A stretch of 64,000 nt of DNA from Verrucomicrobia bacterium LW23 (GTDB lineage: Bacteria; Verrucomicrobiota; Verrucomicrobiia; Methylacidiphilales; UBA1321): assembly GCA_003054695.1 (NCBI GenBank), contig QAZA01000025.1:186001-250000 (forward strand), given 5' to 3'. How positions within the stretch are numbered: the stretch's first letter is position 1; every line of letters starts with the position of its first letter. Made by a program: the position numbers and the translations under genes. The notes beneath the pieces are model-generated. The model had not been told where the DNA came from, made no database searches, and saw only the letters and a list, made by a program, of their open reading frames with translations. Positions 35,190 to 41,499 of the stretch are shown here, piece by piece.

Positions 35190-36818
35190 ATGGCTAACAC
35201 GTCGCTCTTCAAATCCATCGTCGGCAAGCTTGTCCCCGCCACCAATACGCGGAACGAAGCCGGTGGAAGCGCCTACGCCTTTACCCCCCGGCACGCCCTG
35301 GCGCAATACGCCACTACCGGCTGCCTTACCCGCACCTACTACGCCAGCGCCGAGACGCAGCTGGAGAAAGTGCTGGGCTTTGCCAGGCAGGTAGCCCCGG
35401 AGTTTCTGGCCAAGACCGCCGTGTACGCTCGTGAGGCCGGCTTTATGAAGGACATGCCCGCGCTGCTGTGCGCCGTGCTGGCCACCCCCGTGGCGCATGC
35501 GGACATCGAGCCCGGCACGCCCGCCGCTGCCGAGCTTGCCGCCGCCAACGCGGCCCGTGCGGAGCTTCTGAAGAAGATCTTCCCCCGTGTGATCGACAAC
35601 GGTCGCATGCTGCGTAACTTCGTGCAGATCATCCGCTCCGGCCAGACGGGCCGCAAGTCCCTGGGCTCGCTGCCCAAGCGCCTGGTGGTGGACTGGCTGA
35701 ACGCCGCCACCGACAAGACGCTCTTTGAGGCCAGCGTAGGCAACGCCCCCAGCCTGGCCGACGTGATCCGCATGGTGCATCCGCGCCCCGCGGACCCCGC
35801 CCGCGCCGCGCTTTACGGCTACCTTATCGATCAACCCCACGACGCCGCGCTGCTGCCCGAGCAGGTGCGCGACTTTGAGGCCTACAAGGCCGGCGCCACC
35901 AGGGTGCTGCCCAAAGTGCCCTTCCAGATGCTGACCGCCCTGGAGCTGGGCAAGGCCGAGTGGACCTCCATCGCCGAGACGGCCCCCTGGCACATGACGC
36001 GTATGAACCTGAACACCTTTGCCCGCCACGGCGTTTTTGATAACAACGACGCCATTGCGGACACGGTAGCCGCCCGGCTGCGCAATGCGGAGGCGATTGG
36101 CAAGGCCCGCGTGTTCCCCTACCAGCTGCTGGCCGCGTACCTCGCCAGCGCCTCCACCAGGGAGGTGCCGCGCAAGGTAACCGAGGCGCTTCAGGACGCG
36201 ATGGAAATCGCGACCGCGAATGTGCCGGTAGTGCAGGGCAAGGTGTGGGTGCTGCCGGACGTGTCGGGCTCCATGAGCTGCCCGGTGAACGGCTACGGCA
36301 CGGCCGTAAGATCCAAAGTGCGCTGCATTGATGTGGCCGCGCTGATCGCCGCGACGATTCTGCGTAAGAATCCCGAGGCGCAGGTGCTGCCCTTCGATAC
36401 CGAGGTGCGCAACGTGACGCTTAATCCCCGCGACAGCGTGATGACCAATGCCCACAAGCTGGCCAGGCTGCAGGGCGGCGGCACCAGTTGCTCCGCGCCC
36501 CTAATTGAGCTGAACCGCCGGCGCGCCCAGGGCGACCTGGTCATCTACGTCTCCGACAACGAGAGCTGGATGGACACGCCCCGCGGCCGCGGCACCTGCG
36601 TCATGCAGGCCTGGAAGGAGTTCAAGAAGCGCAACCCAAACGCAAAGCTGGTGTGCATTGATTTGCAGCCGTACGGCAGCACGCAGGCGGAGGAGGCGGA
36701 CGATATCCTCAACGTCGGCGGCTTCTCGGACCACGTGTTTACCATAGTGCGCGATTTTGCTGAGGGCAACCTGAGCCCCGCGCACTGGGTGGGCGAGATC
36801 GAGAAGATTGCGCTGTAA
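35190..36818 (+). CDS. rsr: Ro60 orthologue (TROVE/vWFA RNA-binding ring protein)
   Basis: A 542-residue protein. Residues about 20-340 form the TROVE module of HEAT-like helical repeats (YATTGCLTRTYYASAETQLEKV, GRKSLGSLPKRLVVDWLNA, TRMNLNTFARHGVF). Residues about 345-540 form the von Willebrand A domain with the MIDAS motif DVSGSMS and matching GGTSCSAPL and YVSDNESWMD loops. Bacterial Ro60 (Rsr) binds Y RNAs and the ends of misfolded RNAs, and helps exonucleases handle structured RNA. It starts the operon that continues with the tRNA/Y-RNA array and rtcB. Confidence 0.95.
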   Translation: MANTSLFKSIVGKLVPATNTRNEAGGSAYAFTPRHALAQYATTGCLTRTYYASAETQLEKVLGFARQVAPEFLAKTAVYAREAGFMKDMPALLCAVLATPVAHADIEPGTPAAAELAAANAARAELLKKIFPRVIDNGRMLRNFVQIIRSGQTGRKSLGSLPKRLVVDWLNAATDKTLFEASVGNAPSLADVIRMVHPRPADPARAALYGYLIDQPHDAALLPEQVRDFEAYKAGATRVLPKVPFQMLTALELGKAEWTSIAETAPWHMTRMNLNTFARHGVFDNNDAIADTVAARLRNAEAIGKARVFPYQLLAAYLASASTREVPRKVTEALQDAMEIATANVPVVQGKVWVLPDVSGSMSCPVNGYGTAVRSKVRCIDVAALIAATILRKNPEAQVLPFDTEVRNVTLNPRDSVMTNAHKLARLQGGGTSCSAPLIELNRRRAQGDLVIYVSDNESWMDTPRGRGTCVMQAWKEFKKRNPNAKLVCIDLQPYGSTQAEEADDILNVGGFSDHVFTIVRDFAEGNLSPAHWVGEIEKIAL

Positions 36819-36842
36819 GCCATTGCGCCACAGATACAAACG

Positions 36843-36882
36843 GGTGCCGTGGGTCGGAGATGGAAATCAGACCTGCGGCATC
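36843..36882 (+). other. Hairpin between ro60 and the tRNA-like array
   Basis: GGTGCCGTGGGTC (36843-36855) pairs with GACCTGCGGCATC (36870-36882): 13 bp with three wobble pairs and a 14-base loop. It lies 24 bases after the ro60 stop, followed by a run of eight G. No T-run, so it may separate or protect mRNA ends rather than terminate. Confidence 0.55.
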
Positions 36883-36900
36883 TCAAGGGGGGGGCATAAA

Positions 36901-36973
36901 GGCTGGGTAGCTCAACAGGCAGAGCGGATCTCTGAAGATGATCAGGTTATACGTTCGAGTCGTATTCCAACCA
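36901..36973 (+). tRNA. tRNA-Phe-like unit (anticodon GAA)
   Basis: 73 bases folding as a cloverleaf. The acceptor GGCTGGG/TCCAACC has one C-A mismatch and one G-T. The D arm is GCTC-AACAGGCA-GAGC. The anticodon loop CTGAAGA gives GAA on a stem with a T-T mismatch at its last pair. The T arm ATACG-TTCGAGT-CGTAT is perfect. Discriminator A, no encoded CCA. It could be a functional but divergent tRNA-Phe or a mimic. It begins the non-coding array, 82 bases after ro60. Confidence 0.75.
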
Positions 36974-37013
36974 GGCGTTCCACTCAAGTCACAGAAGGTA
37001 GAAACACTACTTG

Positions 37014-37084
37014 CGATCCATGTTGTAAAAGCAGCATAGACGGCTGTCTACCGTCAGGAGCGGGAGCATTACCCGCTGGATCGG
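37014..37084 (+). tRNA. tRNA-Asp-like unit (anticodon GTC), odd T-loop
   Basis: 71 bases. Acceptor CGATCCA/TGGATCG is 7 bp perfect; short D arm GTTG-TAAAAG-CAGC; anticodon arm GACGG-CTGTCTA-CCGTC, anticodon GTC; T stem GCGGG/CCCGC perfect. The T-loop reads AGCATTA instead of TTCRANY, and the D-loop has no GG, so the normal D-loop/T-loop contact is not possible. Discriminator G, as in tRNA-Asp. The perfect stems with non-canonical loops suggest a tRNA mimic rather than a translating tRNA. Confidence 0.65.
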
Positions 37085-37152
37085 CACTTCTCCTCGAATA
37101 GTGACTAATTAACTCTAATACTATAGCTAACGCAGTTCCAACTACATACTTT

Positions 37153-37225
37153 TGCGGGGAAGTCAAATGGTTAAGACGCCAGTTTCATAAGCTGGAAACA
37201 GTGGGTTCGATTCCCACCTCCGCAA
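37153..37225 (+). tRNA. tRNA-Met-like unit (anticodon CAT)
   Basis: 73 bases. Acceptor TGCGGGG/CTCCGCA is 7 bp (one G-T); D arm GTC-AAATGGTTAA-GAC; anticodon arm CCAGT-TTCATAA-GCTGG; T arm GTGGG-TTCGATT-CCCAC is perfect with a canonical loop. Discriminator A. CAT could be elongator Met or, if the C is lysidine-modified, Ile. It is the most canonical unit of the array and may be functional. Confidence 0.82.
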
Positions 37226-37301
37226 CCTCTTTCCTTCAGTACTTACATACTCTGTCGCCTGGCTATATCCATGCATAAGGAATGTCTTCACCTGAAAGCA
37301 A

Positions 37302-37376
37302 CAGGCACGAGGAAGACAGTAATCCGTGTGGATTGGGACCATGAGACACGGGGTGCGACTCCCCGGTGCCTGACCA
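37302..37376 (+). tRNA. tRNA-Pro-like unit (anticodon TGG) with encoded CCA
   Basis: 75 bases with an encoded CCA. The acceptor CAGGCAC/GTGCCTG is 7 bp perfect and has the C1-G72 pair typical of bacterial tRNA-Pro. Short D stem GGA/TCC; anticodon loop ATTGGGA giving TGG on a stem with two wobble pairs; T arm CGGGG-TGCGACT-CCCCG with a slightly unusual T-loop. Encoded ACCA follows the acceptor. It is divergent but anticodon and C1-G72 agree on proline identity. Confidence 0.68.
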
Positions 37377-37423
37377 ATTTATAACGGAAGATTCATATCT
37401 TTCCAAACTCACATACTGCTTAC

Positions 37424-37495
37424 GGCGTCATAGTGTAGGGGCTAACATCTCTGATTTTCGCTCAGAAGACGAGGGTTCGACTCCCTCTGGCGCTA
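37424..37495 (+). tRNA. tRNA-Glu-like unit (anticodon TTC)
   Basis: 72 bases. Acceptor GGCGTCA/TGGCGCT with two G-T pairs; three-pair D stem GTG/CAT; anticodon arm TCTGA-TTTTCGC-TCAGA giving TTC; T arm GAGGG-TTCGACT-CCCTC perfect and canonical. Discriminator A. It is the last linear tRNA-like unit before the Y-RNA-like units begin. Confidence 0.75.
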
Positions 37496-37572
37496 CTATC
37501 CATCCTCCCCAACAAGGGACAACTTCACAACAAAACCCTTTACACATATGCAATCCATGCTAAACTACTCCC

Positions 37573-37671
37573 GCTGGGCGAATGCCGGTAGGACTCCATC
37601 TCCACCACAATCGGGGACGCCCATGAGGTAACACTCGTGGATTAAATCTTACCAACTACTTGTCGCCCAGC
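37573..37671 (+). ncRNA. Y-RNA-like unit 1
   Basis: The closing stem GCTGGGCGA (37573-37581) pairs with TCGCCCAGC (37663-37671). After an internal loop (ATGCC on the 5' side, AACTACTTG on the 3' side) a second stem GGTAGGA/TCTTACC forms. The sequence resembles the Ro-binding helix of Y RNAs (5' CCGAAGGTAGT, 3' ACTTGACTAGTC in human Y1). Inside the second stem lie a hairpin TCTCC-ACCACAATC-GGGGA, looking like an acceptor stem closed over an A-CCA, and a hairpin CCATGAG/CTCGTGG. T-rich sequence follows at 37674. Best candidate for the principal Ro60 ligand. Confidence 0.8.
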
Positions 37672-37747
37672 CCTTTTCGTTTTGTGCGAGCGGCAGCAGC
37701 TCCGATTCTACCGCTCTGGTCAACGTGCTCCGGCCGTTTCCGGAACA

Positions 37748-37813
37748 CGGGCCGAATGCCTTGACGGGATTACATTCCATGCCAGCGCAATCTCGTCTAC
37801 CACTAGTCGGCTT
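37748..37813 (+). ncRNA. Y-RNA-like unit 2, minimal form
   Basis: The closing stem GGCCGA (37750-37755) pairs with TCGGCT (37807-37812), and a second stem GACGGGAT (37763-37770) with ATCTCGTC (37790-37797). Between them is the AATGCC motif on the 5' side and CTACCACTAG on the 3' side. Only 19 bases remain inside, so there is no room for a tRNA-like module. A separate 9-base hairpin (GTGCTCCGG/CCGGAACAC) lies just upstream. Confidence 0.6.
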
Positions 37814-37837
37814 CAGAGCAACATCATTATCCCCGGT

Positions 37838-37982
37838 TTACTGGCGGCAAATGCCAGATGGAACTACATAGGGAGCGTAAGGTGCGGGTTCAAATCCTGC
37901 CCCGCTGACCAATCGGCGGGTGGCTTAACCTGGCAGAGCGTACGCTTAAAACGTTTCATCGCCCTCTTGTTGCCGTCAGTAA
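37838..37982 (+). ncRNA. Y-RNA-like unit 3 with complete circularly permuted tRNA
   Basis: Closing stem TTACTGGCGGCAA (37838-37850) pairs with TTGCCGTCAGTAA (37970-37982), 13 bp with one wobble. AATGCC motif follows; second stem GATGGAA/TTTCATC. Inside, in this order: anticodon-stem 3' strand AGCGTA (37874-37879), T arm GCGGG-TTCAAAT-CCTGC (37884-37900), acceptor 3' strand CCCGCTG, linker ACCAAT, acceptor 5' strand CGGCGGG (37914-37920), D arm GCTT-AACCTGGCA-GAGC (37923-37939), anticodon-stem 5' strand TACGCT (37941-37946). All stems pair in normal tRNA topology. The molecule is a tRNA opened in the anticodon loop, where the Y stem attaches, with its ends joined through ACCA. Confidence 0.85.
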
Positions 37983-38011
37983 CGCGGAGATAAAGTTATT
38001 CTTCTACCACC

Positions 38012-38154
38012 TTCTGATAAATGCCCGACGGACCTACATGGTAAGAGCAGGCTCTCTGAAAAGCGAGCCAGGTCGCGGACTTCGACATCCGCACGTAAAG
38101 GCTAAAGCTTTGACGTTAGCTCAGTAACTGTTCGCCAAATCCTTGTTATCAGAA
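38012..38154 (+). ncRNA. Y-RNA-like unit 4 with tRNA-Phe-like module opened in the D-loop
   Basis: Closing stem TTCTGATAA (38012-38020) pairs perfectly with TTATCAGAA (38146-38154); AATGCC motif; second stem CGGAC/GTTCG. Inside, in order: D-stem 3' strand GAGC (38045-38048), anticodon arm GGCTC/GAGCC with a TCTGAAAAGC loop (GAA, Phe-like), T arm GCGGA-CTTCGACA-TCCGC (38075-38092), acceptor 3' strand ACGTAAAG, linker GCTAAAG, acceptor 5' strand CTTTGACGT (one bulged G), then TA and D-stem 5' strand GCTC (38119-38122). The D stem GCTC/GAGC therefore closes the module onto the Y stem: the circular permutation is cut in the D-loop, not the anticodon loop. Confidence 0.8.
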
Positions 38155-38182
38155 TACCCACGTTATTCCACTCCTTCCGCCA

Positions 38183-38288
38183 CTGTCAGCAAATGCCTGC
38201 GGAATTACACTGGCACCCTGTGCAGGTTCGAATCCTGCGCTGGCCCCACGGCCGGACAGGGAATTTCGCAACTGTTTGTTGCTGACAG
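38183..38288 (+). ncRNA. Y-RNA-like unit 5 with T-arm/acceptor mini-helix
   Basis: Closing stem CTGTCAGCAA (38183-38192) pairs perfectly with TTGCTGACAG (38279-38288). AATGCC motif, then second stem TGCGGAATT/AATTTCGCA (9 bp, one wobble). Inside: CCCTGT/ACAGGG closes a module with T arm GCAGG-TTCGAAT-CCTGC (perfect, canonical loop) and a six-pair acceptor-like hairpin CTGGCC-CCAC-GGCCGG whose loop starts with CCA. No D arm. It reads as a reduced version of unit 3. Confidence 0.78.
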
Positions 38289-38331
38289 GATTATCGACTC
38301 CTCAACTATTCTATATCATCAGTGCACATAA

Positions 38332-38449
38332 GTCTGCCGGCAAATGCCTGCGGAACTACATAACGCCTCTAAGGTGCGGGACTACTCACCGCTTCCCCAC
38401 TCCGTAAGGAAGGAAGGCAGGCTTTCGCAATATCTTGTTGCTGTCAGAC
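38332..38449 (+). ncRNA. Y-RNA-like unit 6, reduced and degenerate module
   Basis: Closing stem GTCTGCCGGCAA (38332-38343) pairs with TTGCTGTCAGAC (38438-38449), 12 positions with one mismatch. AATGCC motif; second stem TGCGGAA/TTTCGCA. Inside: a degenerate T arm (GCGGG/ACCGC, loop ACTACTC) and an acceptor-like hairpin CTTCC/GGAAG whose loop CCACTCCGTAA starts with CCA. Similar plan to unit 5 but with a non-canonical T-loop. Confidence 0.7.
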
Positions 38450-38472
38450 AATAGTGCATATCAACGCCGCTT

Positions 38473-38599
38473 TGAAGTCAAATGCAGATGGAACTACATT
38501 CCAAACCGAAGATCAGGTTCGATTCCTGACTCGCTTGCAAGAGCGACGGAGTATGGTTACTCGTCGGATATACGTTTCATCAATACCTCGTTGACTTCA
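38473..38599 (+). ncRNA. Y-RNA-like unit 7 with permuted tRNA opened in the anticodon arm
   Basis: Closing stem TGAAGTCAA (38473-38481) pairs perfectly with TTGACTTCA (38591-38599). Motif AATGCA; second stem GATGGAAC/GTTTCATC (8 bp). Inside, in order: anticodon-stem-like CCGA (38506-38509), T arm TCAGG-TTCGATT-CCTGA (38513-38529), short acceptor hairpin TCGCT-TGCAAG-AGCGA, D arm GAGT-ATGGTT-ACTC (38549-38562), then TCGG (38564-38567). Same order as unit 3, with a shortened acceptor and no CCA. It ends 30 bases before the rtcB start. Confidence 0.78.
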
Positions 38600-38629
38600 T
38601 CTCTTTACACTCCCCTACACAAAAACAAT

Positions 38630-40195
38630 ATGAACATCCAGGCTGAAGAAATGCCCGCCGTTGCGGTGATCCCCGCGCCTCCCACCGCCCCGCGGCGGCC
38701 GGAAGATCTCGTTATTCACGTCACCGGCGAGGCCACTGGCTTCATCCCGGCCCCGGGAAGCAACGGCAAACCCATCACCGTCATCGGCACGGAGGCTATC
38801 CGTAACGCCTTCGACACCACATGCTTACGACAGGCGCTCAACTCTCGCGGCGCCCCTGGCGTCACCGACCTGGTGTTGAACCCCGACGCGCACGCCGGCT
38901 ACGGAGCGCCTATCGGCTGCGTTATGGTCTCGCCAACGCACATTTACCCCGGCCCCGTAGGTGTCGACATCAAGTGCTCCATGTCGTTGCTGCAGACGGA
39001 CTTACCCGAGGAGGCGATTAACGAGAAGCCCATTCGTCGCGCCATTATCAACGCCATCCTGGAACGCATCCCCACCGGCCCCGGCCGTGGCCAGCGCAGC
39101 GTAAAGAAGTCCCGCGCAGTGGGTTACGACCTGGGCCGCCGCGTCGTGGCCGAAGGCGCGTGCGAGGCCGTATGTACCGCGCTCGGCATCCCGCCCGAGT
39201 GGGCGCACCGCTGCGAGGACGCCTTTCATCGGGGCCACGACGACACCGTCGCCGCCCTGGAGGCGCGCATCGATCGCATCTACAACGGTCAGTTTACGCG
39301 CTTTGAAGGCAAGATGCGCCAGCTCGGCTCCTACGGAGGAGGCAATCACTTCGGCGAGTGCGAAGTGGTTCGTGTCCAACAGGATACGCACATGCGTGCG
39401 ATTGCGGAGACGTTCGGCCTGCTCGATGGACGCATCGCGTTTCTCTCCCACTGCGGCTCCCGCGGTTTCGGCTACGACCTGGCGGAAAACCAGTTCCGTG
39501 CCCTACAACGCAAGTTTGCGCAGTGGAACATCCCGCTACCCGGCGGCGACCGCGAGCTCGTCTACGCACCGCTGGGCACACCGGAAGCCAACGACTACAT
39601 TGACGACATGGCGCTCGGCGCCAACTTTGCCACTGTTAACCACTTGCTTATCAACGCATTAGTGCTGGAAGCCTTTCAGGAGATCATTCCCGGAACCACG
39701 GGAACCCTGGTCTACTTCATCAGCCACAATATTGCACGTAAGGAATTGGTGGACAACAAGTTAGCGTGGGTTCACCGCAAAGGCGCCACGCGCGCTTTCC
39801 CGGCGGGCCACCACGCCTTGCGTCACACGCCGTTCGCCGAAACCGGCCACCCGATTCTGCTACCCGGCAACCCGCGCGACGGCTCCGCCGTGATGGTGGC
39901 TAACCAGGGCGCCGCGCTTAGCTGCTACAGTGTCAACCACGGGGCAGGACGCGCGATGGGCCGCAAAGCCGCGATCCGCACGCTGGATCAGGACGCTATC
40001 GAAAAGGAGCTGGCCGATGCCGACATTCTGAGCAACTGCCGCAAGTACCCCACCGACGAAGCGCCCGCCGCGTACAAAGACTTTGCGGAAGTACTTCGCT
40101 CCGTGGAGCTTGCGGGCCTTGCCAGCAAGGTGGCCGACCTCCGCGCACGCTTCGTCATTAAAGATGCCGATGAAAGTCTGCGCGGTGCAGCGTGA
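38630..40195 (+). CDS. rtcB: RNA-splicing ligase RtcB
   Basis: A 521-residue GTP- and Mn-dependent RNA ligase joining 2',3'-cyclic-phosphate (or 3'-phosphate) ends to 5'-OH ends. The ATG at 38630 is used; the frame is open upstream only through the non-coding array. Active-site features: PDAHAGYGAPIGCV, VGVDIKCSM (metal ligands Asp 113 and Cys 116), GGGNHFGECE, SHCGSRGFG, HNIARKE, RKGATRAFPAG, and VNHGAGRAMGR containing the guanylylated His. It is somewhat longer than the common ~400-480 residues. In the same direction as ro60 and the array, so probably co-transcribed from the sigma-54 promoter. Confidence 0.95.
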   Translation: MNIQAEEMPAVAVIPAPPTAPRRPEDLVIHVTGEATGFIPAPGSNGKPITVIGTEAIRNAFDTTCLRQALNSRGAPGVTDLVLNPDAHAGYGAPIGCVMVSPTHIYPGPVGVDIKCSMSLLQTDLPEEAINEKPIRRAIINAILERIPTGPGRGQRSVKKSRAVGYDLGRRVVAEGACEAVCTALGIPPEWAHRCEDAFHRGHDDTVAALEARIDRIYNGQFTRFEGKMRQLGSYGGGNHFGECEVVRVQQDTHMRAIAETFGLLDGRIAFLSHCGSRGFGYDLAENQFRALQRKFAQWNIPLPGGDRELVYAPLGTPEANDYIDDMALGANFATVNHLLINALVLEAFQEIIPGTTGTLVYFISHNIARKELVDNKLAWVHRKGATRAFPAGHHALRHTPFAETGHPILLPGNPRDGSAVMVANQGAALSCYSVNHGAGRAMGRKAAIRTLDQDAIEKELADADILSNCRKYPTDEAPAAYKDFAEVLRSVELAGLASKVADLRARFVIKDADESLRGAA

Positions 40196-40212
40196 GTGGT
40201 AAAAACAAGCCT

Positions 40213-40246
40213 AGCATCATACAAATGTGGATTTGTATGATGCTAT
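40213..40246. terminator. Bidirectional terminator between rtcB and the PPK2 gene
   Basis: TAGCATCATACAAA (40213-40226) pairs perfectly with TTTGTATGATGCTA (40233-40246), 14 bp with a six-base loop, in the 74-base gap between two convergent genes. Confidence 0.75.
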
Positions 40247-40269
40247 AGTCTTCCTGTGCCCTACAATAA

Positions 40270-41391
40270 TTACTTTTTCTCTTCAACCTCATAGATATGA
40301 CGGGCAGAGCCCACAATCTTGGGATCCGAAGGAGCAAGTGAGCCAAGATCTTTGCCAATGTAAGGAATAGAACTGAGCATGTACTTGATGGCGTTAAGCC
40401 GTGCTCGCTTCTTATCATCGCTGCGAACTACCGTCCACGGCGCATCGGCTGTATCTGTATAAAACAGCATAGCTTCCTTCGCTTTTGTATACTCGTCCCA
40501 ACGGCCCAGAGATTCAACATCCATTGGGCTCAGCTTCCACTGCTTGAGAGGATCCTTTGCGCGGCTAAGGAATCTGCGCAGCTGTTCTTCGCGGCTGACA
40601 GAGAACCAGAACTTGATAAGTTTAATACCACTACGTACAAGCATACGCTCATACTCAGGTGCCTGTCGCATAAACTCGAGGTATTCGTGGCTTGAGCAAA
40701 AACCCATGACATGTTCAACACCGGCACGATTATACCAGCTGCGATCAAAGAAAACAATTTCGCCCTTCGTCGGTAATTGCTGAATATAGCGTTGAAAATA
40801 CCACTGGCCACGCTCCGTTTCCGAAGGCTTGGTCAACGCGACAACGCGGGCGCCGCGAGGATTTAGATTTTCAGTAAATCGCTTGATCGTTCCCCCTTTG
40901 CCGGCAGCATCGCGCCCTTCAAACACGAGTACAACCCGCTCGCCAGTCTCCTTCACCCAGGATTGCATTTTGACGAGCTCAATTTGCAGGAGCTCAATCT
41001 CATCTTCGTACTCCTCCCGTAGCATGAGCTCCGGATACGGGTAAGTGCTGCTGATAATCTCCTTCTTCTTGGCAGATTTAATTTTATCCGTAATCGCTTT
41101 GGGAACCGAGGTGCGCACTTGCTCTGCCACCAGTTCCACCATGGGAAAGGAGGATGCATTGACCTTCACGTTGCTCAGCAACTTCTTGCGATCTTTATGT
41201 TTAGCCGCTTTCTCCCGCTTTGCCGCATTGCGATCAACTTCGACGAGCTCCGGCGCTTCCAGCTCTATCGTCGGCTTCTCGGCAACGGGGGGCTGCGGCG
41301 GGGTGGAGGTCTCAGCAGGCGGCACCATGTCCGCCTGCTGAGCATCTGTAACCTGCTCATTAGCATTGACTTCTGAGTTCGTGGTTTCCAT
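40270..41391 (-). CDS. ppk2: Polyphosphate kinase 2 family protein
   Basis: A 373-residue PPK2 kinase, transferring phosphate between polyphosphate and nucleotides. A ~75-residue Pro/Glu/Lys-rich N-terminal extension precedes the catalytic domain. Motifs: Walker A VLVFEGRDAAGKGGTIKRF, lid PSETERGQWYFQRY, Walker B-containing IVFFDRSWYNRAGVEHVMGF, and the C-terminal DDKKRARLNAIKYML. The direction (NMP or NDP phosphorylation) cannot be decided by eye. It is on the opposite strand, between rtcB and rtcA, whose products consume GTP and ATP; supply of nucleotides under stress is an attractive but unproven link. Confidence 0.92.
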   Translation of the reverse strand: METTNSEVNANEQVTDAQQADMVPPAETSTPPQPPVAEKPTIELEAPELVEVDRNAAKREKAAKHKDRKKLLSNVKVNASSFPMVELVAEQVRTSVPKAITDKIKSAKKKEIISSTYPYPELMLREEYEDEIELLQIELVKMQSWVKETGERVVLVFEGRDAAGKGGTIKRFTENLNPRGARVVALTKPSETERGQWYFQRYIQQLPTKGEIVFFDRSWYNRAGVEHVMGFCSSHEYLEFMRQAPEYERMLVRSGIKLIKFWFSVSREEQLRRFLSRAKDPLKQWKLSPMDVESLGRWDEYTKAKEAMLFYTDTADAPWTVVRSDDKKRARLNAIKYMLSSIPYIGKDLGSLAPSDPKIVGSARHIYEVEEKK

Positions 41392-41499
41392 AGCAAATTG
41401 AGTAGTAGCGAAAAAGATTGACCGGGCCGTGCTTAGTCTCGCATTGCCAACGCCATCTGTTAAGTCTCAACTTTGCAAATTCACGGAGTATCGCCTGAT

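Noticed and set aside
37573-38599. CRISPR-array reading of the repeated AATGCC...CTACAT words
   Set aside because: The repeated word is short, spacing is uneven (about 66-145 bases), and each unit has its own self-complementary stems; this fits structured RNAs, not direct repeats with spacers.
38435-38629. Upstream extension of the rtcB open frame
   Set aside because: It runs through Y-like unit 7 and encodes nothing like RtcB; the ATG at 38630 gives the expected N-terminal region.
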